This document shows positions 1 through 7,200 of a stretch of 19,461 bases of DNA, piece after piece. The translations under genes were made by a program, and so were the position numbers. The notes below the pieces were generated by a model, which worked only from the letters and a program-made list of their open reading frames with translations, did no database searches and was not told the origin of the DNA. Within the stretch, counting starts at the first letter, position 1, and every line of letters begins with the position of its first letter. This DNA comes from Candidatus Cloacimonadota bacterium (lineage in GTDB: Bacteria > Hydrothermota > E44-bin80): positions 1 to 19,461 of the forward strand of contig SOKM01000088.1 of assembly GCA_004375785.1 (NCBI GenBank). The letters run 5' to 3'.

Positions 1-618
1 ATGGTGCATATGAAAGGAGAGCCATTCAAGTTCAGTAGTTAGGTCAACTGAAGAGACTACTATCCCCTGAGGCACATGTATTTTGATGGGAGCGAAGTTA
101 AGTACTGCCCTTATTCCACAGTTAATCATATTGTCCACAACTTTCTGTGCTGTCGTTGCTGGTGTAGCAATAATTCCATAGATAATTTTATTTTTTCTAA
201 CCTCTTTTTTCATCTCCTCTATATCTTGAATCAAAATTTCCTCAATCTTACTTCCTATCACTCTTTTATCGTTATCAAAAGCATTGGTAATTATGAACTT
301 TCTTTTCTTAAAACCCTTGTACTGAAGCAGAGCCTTTCCAATATTACCACACCCAACCAGAATTGTCTTCTGCAATTCATCAAGCCCTAAAAATGAGTTT
401 AGAAAATTATAAAGTTTTTCAACTTCGTATCCAACCCCTCTTTTACCAAATCCCCCAAGAGTAAACAAATCTCTTCTCACCTGTGCATCGGATAAACCAA
501 GCGCTTTTGATAATTCCTGTGATGATATTATATCCATTCCTTGTTCCTTAAACCGCTCAAGGTACCTCAAATAGTAAGAAAGCCTTCTCAAGGTGGGCTC
601 AGGAATAATATTTTTCAT
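1..618 (-). CDS. rex: Redox-sensing transcriptional repressor Rex (3' end cut by window edge)
   Basis: Rex is a homodimeric repressor that binds operator DNA when NAD+ dominates and releases it when NADH rises, controlling fermentative and respiratory genes. Read on the minus strand, 206 codons run without a stop to base 1. Residues 1-80 form the winged-helix DNA-binding domain, with the typical SSQELSKALGLSDAQVRRD and GFGKRGVGY motifs. Residues about 85-206 are the Rossmann NAD(H)-binding domain, with the GCGNIG glycine loop at 89-94, the acidic AFDND segment at 113-117 and LNFAPIKIHVP near 173-183. The family is usually about 205-215 residues, so only a few C-terminal residues are missing. 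I chose ATG 618 because GGAGGAG lies just upstream; ATG 630 is in frame and would add four residues. The gene lies 78 bp downstream of the glycerophosphotransferase-like gene on the same strand, so the two are probably co-transcribed. Confidence 0.96.
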   Translation of the reverse strand, partial: MKNIIPEPTLRRLSYYLRYLERFKEQGMDIISSQELSKALGLSDAQVRRDLFTLGGFGKRGVGYEVEKLYNFLNSFLGLDELQKTILVGCGNIGKALLQYKGFKKRKFIITNAFDNDKRVIGSKIEEILIQDIEEMKKEVRKNKIIYGIIATPATTAQKVVDNMINCGIRAVLNFAPIKIHVPQGIVVSSVDLTTELEWLSFHMHH

Positions 619-696
619 CTTCTCCTCCATCAATTCTGGTTCCTTTCTTATGGTCTTTTGTCTGTATCATAGTTATACTAATTCACAAATCTGTGA

Positions 697-1857
697 TTAT
701 CTTTCGAATCTGTGTGAATCTGTGTGCTTTTTTAAAACAGGGTTATTTCTCGCTTCGTCATCCTTAAGTAACATTTCAACAATCTTTTTCACTCTACCTG
801 AAGCGTTTCCGTCAAGACAGTAAAATAATTCTTTCTTTACCTCTTCCTTTCTTTTCTCCCTCGCCTCATCAATTGCCAGAGCGTCTTCAATTGCATCCTT
901 AATTTTTTCAGGGTCGCTAAAATGGACAAACGCATCTTTCAAAAAAACCCTGTTGTTTTCATCGAGAATAGGTGTACCATCGGAATGCTTCAATTTCTCT
1001 GAATCAAGAGTGTGAATAATACCCGTTTTTCCTGTCGCAAGAAATTCAAACATTGTGCTTGATGCTTCAGTGAGCATTGTGTCAGCTATATGAAGATATG
1101 GTAGAATCGAATACTCTTCCTTTGGAAGAAGAACTGCATGAGGAAACTTTTTTACCATCTTCTCAAAAATCCTGTGGTGATTATGGGGTGCGTACCTACC
1201 ATACCAGCTGTAAGGATGAAGTTTGAGCAGTAGATTGTAATCACCTGTATATCTAAATAAAGGCTCTTTTAATTCAAAAATAGATGTAGGTTTATATGTG
1301 GGTGCATATAAAATAGTTTTCTTGCCACTATCAAAATTGAGTGAACGAAGGATATTCTCTCGGTTAAAACTATTCTTAAAAAGTGGGTCAAGTTTCGGCA
1401 TACCCACCTTAAAGACCCTTGACACACCAAGACAATTTTTCTCATACAGTTTCTTTTCTCTGTACTCACCTTCGACAAATATTATGTATTTTGTTTTTTT
1501 GTCTCTTGCAAGATTCCGGTACATAATATTCTTGATTCCTGAACCATGATTAACAAAGCATATAATTGCCCTGCCAAGTTCCTCTGGATTTGTAACTGTA
1601 TCTCCTGTGAAAACTACATCAAATCCTTTTTCTGATAGAGTAACATTATGGCCTTCTTTTTTGAATCTTTCAAGTATTTGCCTTTCAAGCGAATGCGTAA
1701 AAATCCACAGGTATTTTAACCTCTCTTCTCTGCAGGAAAGCCAGACATCGTACCCCGCATCCTCTTCAAAGATTTCTATCAAAGGGTCAAATGCCGCTTT
1801 ATGATAAAGAAAACCTATCTTGAAAAGAACCTTTATTTTTCTTTTTTTCCCCTCCAT
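697..1857 (-). CDS. CDP-glycerol glycerophosphotransferase-like (TagB/TagF-family) enzyme
   Basis: A 386-residue protein resembling the Glyphos_transf family (PF04464), whose members move glycerol-phosphate or related polyol-phosphate units from a CDP-activated donor onto a growing surface polymer at the cytoplasmic face of the membrane. Family landmarks are present in order: HG..K at about 104-109 (the first catalytic-type histidine), VGMPKLDPLF near 151-160, ILYAPTYKP near 182-190, KLHPY near 212-216 (second histidine), TEASSTMFEF near 263-272, and DGNASGR before the C-terminal helix. There is no signal peptide. In a diderm this points to a decorated surface glycan or capsule rather than wall teichoic acid; the acceptor is unknown. 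I chose ATG 1857 because a TTG 18 bases upstream lies inside the promoter -10 region. The last residues (HTDSHRFER) are encoded by repeat DNA. It is the first gene of a unit with rex. Confidence 0.82.
   Translation of the reverse strand: MEGKKRKIKVLFKIGFLYHKAAFDPLIEIFEEDAGYDVWLSCREERLKYLWIFTHSLERQILERFKKEGHNVTLSEKGFDVVFTGDTVTNPEELGRAIICFVNHGSGIKNIMYRNLARDKKTKYIIFVEGEYREKKLYEKNCLGVSRVFKVGMPKLDPLFKNSFNRENILRSLNFDSGKKTILYAPTYKPTSIFELKEPLFRYTGDYNLLLKLHPYSWYGRYAPHNHHRIFEKMVKKFPHAVLLPKEEYSILPYLHIADTMLTEASSTMFEFLATGKTGIIHTLDSEKLKHSDGTPILDENNRVFLKDAFVHFSDPEKIKDAIEDALAIDEAREKRKEEVKKELFYCLDGNASGRVKKIVEMLLKDDEARNNPVLKKHTDSHRFER
706..725. repeat. 10-bp tandem repeat GAATCTGTGT (two copies)
   Basis: GAATCTGTGT occurs twice back to back, with a related AATCTGTGAT copy just before it (688-697). 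On the minus strand the repeat encodes the last codons of the glycerophosphotransferase-like gene, so that tail may have been gained by read-through into repeat DNA. The same AATCTGTGT core returns at 17249-17281 in another intergenic gap, which suggests a short dispersed repeat of this genome. Confidence 0.6.
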
Positions 1858-1866
1858 AGACAATTC

Positions 1867-1895
1867 ATTATACAATTTATTTTGAGGTTTGTCAA
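1867..1895 (-). promoter_or_regulatory. Sigma70-type promoter of the glycerophosphotransferase-rex unit
   Basis: On the minus strand a perfect TTGACA (1895-1890) is followed after exactly 17 bp by a perfect TATAAT (1872-1867). Transcription should begin around 1860-1857. The first usable ATG is at 1857, so the mRNA would be leaderless or carry a leader of only a few bases. Both hexamers match consensus, so strong basal activity is expected unless the adjacent palindrome acts as a control site. Confidence 0.85.
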
Positions 1896-1900
1896 GAAAA

Positions 1901-1918
1901 TTGTGAATTTTATCACAA
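1901..1918. promoter_or_regulatory. Rex-operator-like palindrome (alternatively a CRP-family site)
   Basis: TTGTGAATTTTATCACAA has perfect 6-bp inverted arms (TTGTGA/TCACAA) around a 6-bp centre. It matches the well-known Rex consensus TTGTGAA-N4-TTCACAA at every defined base except one. It lies 5 bp upstream of the -35 box of the unit that contains rex, so autoregulation is the simplest reading. The core TGTGA-N6-TCACA equally fits the CRP-family consensus. Its centre, about 50 bp upstream of the expected start, is not one of the classic CRP activator positions (-41.5 or -61.5), and it does not overlap the core promoter as many repressor sites do. Confidence 0.65.
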
Positions 1919-1930
1919 ACAATGATAAAA

Positions 1931-2024
1931 CACTGTCGCTGTGAACTAACGCTCCGCTGTAATAGAACGCTGACGCTGTAAACTAACGCACTTCGTGTTG
2001 TAAAACTAACGGCTTCGCCTGTAC
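1931..2024. repeat. Imperfect direct repeat array AACTAACG-(mini-hairpin)-TGTAA
   Basis: The octamer AACTAACG occurs exactly at 1944-1951, 1981-1988 and 2004-2011, with a decayed unit around 1964-1980. Each unit ends in (C/T)TGTA(A). Between the two constant parts sit short variable segments, two of which are tiny hairpins with the same TTC loop: CAC-TTC-GTG (1989-1997) and GGC-TTC-GCC (2011-2019). Stem bases change together while the loop stays the same, which hints at selection or templated copying. No open reading frame fits this stretch. Confidence 0.7.
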
Positions 2025-2044
2025 TATAGCGTAATTGAATAATC

Positions 2045-2071
2045 TCGTTTGAATCGTTTAGATCGTTAACA
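2045..2071. repeat. 9-bp tandem repeat, three units
   Basis: TCGTTTGAA, TCGTTTAGA and TCGTTAACA follow one another without gaps. The TCGTT core is constant and the last bases vary. This is one part of the repeat patchwork that fills the gap between the two divergently transcribed units. Confidence 0.6.
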
Positions 2072-2102
2072 GCATTAAACCGTTATGAAACAATCTCTCA
2101 GT

Positions 2103-2140
2103 TTCTGATATTCTGATGCTCTGATACTCTGTACTCTACT
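2103..2140. repeat. 8-bp tandem repeat (TTCTGATA type), about five units
   Basis: Units TTCTGATA, TTCTGATG, CTCTGATA, then the shortened CTCTGTA and CTCTACT, decay towards the right-hand end. A pyrimidine-rich stretch (2140-2165) with CTTCCT/CTTACT-like words follows. Confidence 0.65.
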
Positions 2141-2172
2141 TCCTTCTTCTTACTTCCTACTTATCGGCTATC

Positions 2173-2200
2173 ACCTGAAACCTGTTACCTGACTCCTGTC
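2173..2200. repeat. Heptanucleotide tandem repeat ACCTGAA type, four units
   Basis: ACCTGAA, ACCTGTT, ACCTGAC and TCCTGTC are contiguous. The first five bases of each unit are nearly constant and the last two vary. The array abuts the dispersed-element-like sequence that begins at 2199. Confidence 0.7.
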
Positions 2201-2246
2201 ATTCTGAGTAATCTTTCCCATATTGACTCAGGAAGAATCTCGTCGT
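2199..2246. repeat. Dispersed intergenic element of the CATTCTGAG...GAATCTC type
   Basis: The stretch opens with GTCATTCTGAG and closes with GAAGAATCTCGTC. These words are the ends of a short repeat (TCATTCTGAG...GAAGAATC) that I recall from intergenic regions of several unrelated bacteria. Here the usual GC-rich middle is replaced by an AT-rich segment, and an internal CTGAG (2204-2208) and CTCAG (2227-2231) are inverted relative to each other. It may be a decayed copy. Assignment is from memory of the motif, with no alignment. Confidence 0.45.
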
Positions 2247-2252
2247 TACTAA

Positions 2253-2287
2253 TGCCTGTTGCCAATTGCCTGATGACTGTTGAATGA
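2253..2287. repeat. Heptanucleotide tandem repeat TGCCTGT type, five units
   Basis: TGCCTGT, TGCCAAT, TGCCTGA, TGACTGT and TGAATGA are contiguous. This is a second heptamer array, different in sequence from the one at 2173-2200. Its last unit contains the in-frame ATG at 2284, which argues against using that codon as the start of the following membrane-protein gene. Confidence 0.65.
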
Positions 2288-2298
2288 GTGTTTTTCTC

Positions 2299-2327
2299 TT
2301 GAAAATGGGTGGATTTTCCTATATAGT
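2299..2327 (+). promoter_or_regulatory. Sigma70-type promoter of the DUF2723-like gene
   Basis: TTGAAA (2299-2304) and TATAGT (2322-2327) are separated by exactly 17 bp and each match consensus at five of six positions. Transcription would begin at about 2334-2335, on the ATG of the downstream gene, giving a leaderless mRNA. No Shine-Dalgarno sequence precedes ATG 2335, 2305 or 2284, which fits that reading. Confidence 0.65.
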
Positions 2328-2334
2328 AAAAACA

Positions 2335-4059
2335 ATGAAAAAGATAATATTAATCTCTCTCATTCTATCTTTGATTCCTGGATTAGTCTATATACTCTGT
2401 ATATCCCCATCTGTTAACTGGGAGGATTCCGGTGAATTTGTCACAACAGCAAAACATCTTGGAATCGCCCACCCTCCAGGGCATCCACTCTATATTGTCC
2501 TGTCCCATCTTTTCACAATAAAAAGAAGTTTTGAGAGCACAGCAATCTCAGTTAATATATTTTCCGTCTTCTGCTCTTTTTGGGTGCTCTTTTTCTTTTC
2601 TCTTTTTCTATATTATCTTATAAAACCCAAGAATAAAATTTTATTTTTTCTTATTCTCTTTACATCCATTTTTCTCTTTGCATTCTCAAAAACATTCTGG
2701 TATTACACAGAGATTGCAGAGGTTTACACCCTTCACACGCTTTTTTCGCTTATTATTTTTATTTCACTTTTACTCTTTTATAAAAAAGAAGGAAGATTCA
2801 TTCTTCTCTTCTCATTTTTATTTGGTTTAAGCCTTGCGAATAATATTACAATTGTTTATTTGCTTCCCGCTTTTCTCCTCTTTATTTTCCTTGAGAGAAA
2901 AAATTTAGAGAAAAGATATATTCCGCTTTCTATTATTCTTTTTCTCTTAGGCATTTCATTCTATCTATACATTCCCATTCGCTCAAGATTTAATCCTGTT
3001 TTCAACTGGGGTGATGCAAGGACATTCAAAAACTTTCTCTCCCTGTTTTTTGCAAAGGATTTTTCAAAAGGTTTTTTTGCATTTGAATATGCAGAGAAAT
3101 CATTCATCCCTTTTGGTCTGAATCTATTGAGAGAAATCTCATACTGGGGAATCATTCCTCTTGCCTTCGGGTTTTACAGCCTTCTCAAAAAGGAAAGAAA
3201 TCTTTTTATCCTTTTCGTATCATCAATGTTTTTCAACATTTGCTTTTCATTTCTTACTGGAAGAGGACCGGATTTTGATGCATATTTTCTTCCCACAATA
3301 TCTCTCTTCTTTATACTAATTGGTTTTGGAATAATGAATATCTTAATTTTTCTTAAAGAAAGAAGGGTATGGTTCTGTATCGCCATTTTTTGTATCGCCT
3401 CTTTATTACCTCTACTATTAAATTACAAGGAGAATTGCAGGAGAGGAGACTACGATGCAATAAACTATGGAAACGTGCTTCTTAACTGGCTTCCTCAAAA
3501 CTCAATACTCCTGACAGAAAACACCAATGATTTCTTCATACTCACATACCTAAAAGAGATTGAACAAAAAAAGAAAATTGATATCTTTTATTTGCCTCTT
3601 TTTAAGGAGGAATGGTATGAAGAATCTATAAGGTCAGCAGGTTTTGACTGGCAAGGAGAATTAACACCACTCTCTTTTTTCAAAAGTTCGAAGAGGGTTT
3701 GTTACTACAGTCCTGGAGCAGGAATTTCTCTTCCAGTTGAGAACCTCATACCAACTGGTCCCCTCCTTAAGATTGTCGAGACAGAAGAACCTGTAAAAGC
3801 AATTGGTTTTACTTTACCTTCACCATCTTTTAAGAAAGCGAAGAAGAGATATGCAATTCTCTATTCACGATTCGGGGAATACTATTTTAAGAGAAAAGAA
3901 TACCATTTTTCAATAGATGGATTTGAGGAGGCAAAAACATATGACCCCGGGAATCCTGCAATCTACCATAACCTCGCCGTTCTATACAGGAAGGTTAAGG
4001 ATTTTGAAAAGGCATCTCAGAATGAAAATTTAGCAAAAAAACTGGGGTATAAAAAATAA
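2335..4059 (+). CDS. DUF2723/TMEM260-like polytopic membrane glycosyltransferase with C-terminal TPRs
   Basis: A 574-residue protein. The N-terminus (MKKIILISLILSLIPGL) is the first membrane segment, followed by a loop with the family signature EDSGEF (30-35) and HPPGHPLY (about 46-53), then roughly ten further hydrophobic segments up to about residue 380. The signature and GT-C-like topology fit DUF2723 (PF11028); the human relative TMEM260 is a protein O-mannosyltransferase using a lipid-linked sugar. The acidic residues in the first exported loop would be catalytic by analogy. The region after about 385 is soluble and ends in two TPR-like helix pairs (about 505-574). The start at 2335 is chosen over 2284 and 2305 because those lie in repeat or promoter DNA. 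It precedes an operon of secreted proteins, which are possible acceptors, though no acceptor can be read from the sequence. Confidence 0.8.
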   Translation: MKKIILISLILSLIPGLVYILCISPSVNWEDSGEFVTTAKHLGIAHPPGHPLYIVLSHLFTIKRSFESTAISVNIFSVFCSFWVLFFFSLFLYYLIKPKNKILFFLILFTSIFLFAFSKTFWYYTEIAEVYTLHTLFSLIIFISLLLFYKKEGRFILLFSFLFGLSLANNITIVYLLPAFLLFIFLERKNLEKRYIPLSIILFLLGISFYLYIPIRSRFNPVFNWGDARTFKNFLSLFFAKDFSKGFFAFEYAEKSFIPFGLNLLREISYWGIIPLAFGFYSLLKKERNLFILFVSSMFFNICFSFLTGRGPDFDAYFLPTISLFFILIGFGIMNILIFLKERRVWFCIAIFCIASLLPLLLNYKENCRRGDYDAINYGNVLLNWLPQNSILLTENTNDFFILTYLKEIEQKKKIDIFYLPLFKEEWYEESIRSAGFDWQGELTPLSFFKSSKRVCYYSPGAGISLPVENLIPTGPLLKIVETEEPVKAIGFTLPSPSFKKAKKRYAILYSRFGEYYFKRKEYHFSIDGFEEAKTYDPGNPAIYHNLAVLYRKVKDFEKASQNENLAKKLGYKK

Positions 4060-4080
4060 AAAAAATCTCAAAAATTTTAC

Positions 4081-4109
4081 TTGACAAATCTCTCGTTTTA
4101 CATTAAGGT
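4081..4109 (+). promoter_or_regulatory. Possible promoter of the secreted-protein/receptor operon
   Basis: A perfect TTGACA (4081-4086) has the same flanks (cTTGACAA) as the two stronger promoters at 1890-1895 and 14419-14424. The -10 at 17 bp spacing is TAAGGT (4104-4109), which keeps only the first, second and last consensus bases. It would give a leader of about 145 bases. The -35 is convincing; the -10 is weak. Confidence 0.4.
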
Positions 4110-4178
4110 TTCAATTAACAATCTGCTTTTTAACAATGAAACAGAATAAAAAAATATTAATAAAAAAATAAAATGTTG

Positions 4179-4256
4179 AAAGGAGGTGAGTTTTTTTTTG
4201 AGTTTTCTCCTTGATGATTACGAGGAGATGCAGAAAAAAAAATTTTAAGCAAGGAG
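4179..4256 (+). promoter_or_regulatory. Operon leader with mutually exclusive pairings around Shine-Dalgarno sequences
   Basis: AAAGGAGGTGA (4179-4189) is a full-length complement of the usual 16S rRNA 3' end. CTCCTT (4207-4212) can pair with AAGGAG at 4180-4185 (the leader Shine-Dalgarno sequence) or with AAGGAG at 4251-4256 (the Shine-Dalgarno sequence of the 1009-residue protein); its CTCCT can also pair with AGGAG at 4223-4227. Only one pairing can form at a time, and CTCCTT lies inside the proposed leader ORF, so a ribosome there would expose the downstream site. The logic resembles leader-peptide translational attenuation. Pairings are only 5-6 bp. Confidence 0.4.
4198..4248 (+). CDS. 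Possible 16-residue leader peptide (TTG start)
   Basis: TTG 4198 lies 8 bases after the very strong AAAGGAGGTGA and opens a 16-codon frame, MSFLLDDYEEMQKKKF, ending at TAA 4246-4248, 14 bases before the next gene. A perfect Shine-Dalgarno sequence with ideal spacing and no other long ORF to serve is the main evidence. The peptide matches nothing I recognise and carries no obvious stall motif. An alternative frame from ATG 4173 gives only 13 codons and has no Shine-Dalgarno sequence of its own. The T-run before the start may be an artefact-prone stretch. Confidence 0.35.
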   Translation: MSFLLDDYEEMQKKKF

Positions 4257-4262
4257 TGAACA

Positions 4263-7200
4263 ATGAAAGAAAAAATTCCAATACTAATCTTTTGTTTTCT
4301 CTTTATTATTTCTGCCACTTCAGTTATCGCAAGACCGGTCAAATCAGTTGACGTACTCCTTACACCAACAGAATACGGAAAACCAAGCAAAATAATCCCC
4401 ATTGCAACGAATAAACCCGAACTCCCTGAAGTGAGACCTATCCCAAAAAGAACGCATAAAAGTGGGGGTGGACCCGGTCCCTCTCCGTTTCCAGTCGATA
4501 TGGTACTCGCATACGATAACGGAACCGAATTATCATCCCTCGGTGGACTGGCATCAGGGTTCCATCTCGGTGTTTGGTTTAAATCACCATCAGCATGCAC
4601 ATTGCTTGCCATTTACTACTATTTTGCCGCTGGTGGTGCAGTCACATACTATGTTTCGGACCCGGCAGATAGCATTGATTTTGAAAATGATTATGAAGAA
4701 TACCATGGAGGTGTAAACCCCGGACCCAGCCCTATAGAAACATATCTGCACCCGGAGGTTTCGGCAACCGCACCGGATGGCTGGGACACTCTTGACATTA
4801 CATCAATGCCCGATGTTGCAAAGAATGTTTTCTATGCTGCGTATATAATGGATGATGGAGCCTCCAGTCCAATCATAGACGCAGGTGTTTCCCCCCCGTA
4901 TCATACTATTATGCAGCGTACTGCCGGTGGTGGAGGTCCATTCGGATGGTATTCATCCTGGCACCACGTCTATATCAGGGCTCTGGTAAGGATGTACGAA
5001 AACCCACCCCCAGGAATTGATTCATATGACAAACTGCCAAATACTTATTTAACAACGGGAAGGGAAGTAACAGCAACCCTCTCCGATTTAGGTATTCCAC
5101 TCGATTCTACGGGTGTTACAGAAGCATGGTTACACTATAGTATCGATGGTGGTGCCTATGATAGTCTTTCTATGACCATCATTTCTGGCGACCCCTCTCT
5201 TGGTGTGTGGAAGGCAATACTCCCTGCAATTAATGTAGGGCAGACTATGGAATACTACATCAATTGTTTCGATATGCAGGGTCTGGAAAACCTACCAGCT
5301 ATGGTTCCTGCATCCTATACCATAAAAGAAAAAACTGGAGACATCCTTTTTGTAAACGATGACTATTATGGATCCCCTTACTCTTACGATGTAATAAGTG
5401 ATGTTATTCCAACGGCAGACTGGTGGGATATTCCATCAGATGGTTCACCAGATAATTCAGTTCTCAACGCTGGATACAATATTATAATCTGGAATTCCTG
5501 GGAATACTCAGGTGCCTCATTTGCCGATGCACAATCACTAATTGAAGACTACCTCGATGGTGGAGGTAATCTTCTTGTTTCGGCTATGGATATTCCTGCT
5601 GGTGAATTTGGATATTCCTGGGGTGATTTCACAACTGAGCCAGGAGAATTTCTCTACGATTACTTTGGGATTCGCGGAGGAACAGACGATTTTGCAAACC
5701 CTGATGCCCCTTCTGTTTACTTCGGAAGAACAGGAGATGAAATTACAGCAGTCTTCAACGAAGACTGGCCAATTACATCTCTCCCCTACTACTTTGTAGG
5801 TACTGGCTACAACTATGCAGGAAAGTTTGACGAACCCGTTGATACCACACAGTGGAAAGGAATTCTTTACGACGAATGGGGTTATTGCAGTGCTTTCCGA
5901 TTCGAGCAGCCTGGTGTTTACAAGGTTGTATGGCTCTTTTTCCCATTCGCATACATATATGATTATCAAAGCCCTTATGATCCTGAGATACAGCAGCAGC
6001 AGGAATTAATCGGAAGAATTCTTAACTGGTTTAATAATACCCCTGCACCTGCTTTACTGGGATTAACACGGTACTATACAACGGTTACTCCAGGTCCATA
6101 TCCAGTTAGCATAACCGTGACAAACTTTGTTGATTCGTTACTGTCCGTTGACCTTATTGTTTCAGCAAATGGAGTTGAGGATACGATTCCAATGACTGAA
6201 ACAAAGAGTGGTGTTGAATACTCTGCCAGTATCCCTGCATATCCAAGTGAAACAGATATTTTCTACCATGTCGAGGCGATGGACTCCGATAGTATGATTT
6301 CCTCCTCAGTTACGTATAATTTCTGGTTCCTCGTCCCAACAGCCAATGTACTCTACGTAAACGAAGCGGGTGATCCACAACTTGATTATATGGATGTTCT
6401 TGATTCACTTAGCATTTCGGGAGGATACGATGTTTATGATCCTGCAGTGCAGGGAATACCCGATACAACCGTTCTACCATCCTATGCTACGCTAATCTGG
6501 AACGGCGACTGGGGTTATGGAACAGTACTCACAAAAGAAAGTGATGGAAATGTCCTGTACGACTATATGCTCGGTGGAGGAAATATCTTCTTCAACTCTG
6601 ATGAAATCCTTGGATTGTGGGATGGCTGGGCAAATGTCGCTTACGAGCCTGGTGAGTTCCCATACGATGTCCTGAAGGTAACCTATATCTACAATGACAT
6701 CTGCTACGATTCTGTTTATGGAATTACAGGTGACCCAATAACCGACGGCATTATAGCAGAGATGACCTTCCCTGTTACGAACTGGAACGATGAAGTTGAT
6801 ATAGATACCACTGCGGTAAGTATCTTTACAGATGCTGCTGTCACTACCTGTCGAGGAGTCAGATGGTCTGATTCTCTTAACAAGGTTGTCTTCCTGCCGT
6901 TTATGTATGTCGCACTTCCGAAATCAGACCAGATTACTGTTTTAGGAAATGTTCTTACCTGGTTCGGGACAACATTCAAATTTTCATCAGATGATAAAGG
7001 TATTAATATACCAAAGGTTTTTGCACTCTCCCAGAACAGACCAAACCCATTTAACGTAAGAACAAATATCTTCTATTCAATTCCGAAAAAGGCGAATGTA
7101 AGTTTAAAGATTTACAATTCAGCAGGACAGCTCATCAGGACACTTGTCAATGGTGTTGAAGAACCAGGATACAAAACCGTTTTCTGGGATGGTCTTGACA

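Noticed and set aside
76..390. 104-codon plus-strand frame at the left edge.
   Set aside because: It is antisense to rex, whose minus-strand reading carries clear winged-helix and NAD-binding motifs.
683..696. Inverted repeat TCACA-AATC-TGTGA considered as a second Rex or CRP site.
   Set aside because: The arms are in the opposite order (TCACA before TGTGA), the spacer is 4 bp, and it is explained by the AATCTGTG repeat at the end of the upstream gene.
2173..2287. Closely spaced repeats considered as a CRISPR array.
   Set aside because: Units are 7-8 bp, contiguous and imperfect, with no unique spacers of 25-40 bp and no cas genes nearby.
1920..2290. The gap searched for a tRNA or small RNA gene.
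   Set aside because: No cloverleaf, anticodon arm or terminator hairpin with a T-run was found; only short repeats are visible.
2284..2334. Longer start for the DUF2723-like protein at ATG 2284 or ATG 2305.
   Set aside because: No Shine-Dalgarno sequence; ATG 2284 is in a heptamer repeat and ATG 2305 is inside the promoter spacer. The signal-like membrane segment begins at 2335.
4157..4612. 151-codon open frame on the minus strand over the operon leader and the start of the secreted protein.
   Set aside because: It overlaps a well-supported plus-strand signal peptide and coding frame, and its translation has no recognisable domain; it is a shadow frame.
5340..6000. First alpha/beta module considered as a gingipain-like C25 peptidase.
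   Set aside because: I could not find a His-Cys catalytic pair in the expected arrangement; the GGGN turn alone is not sufficient.
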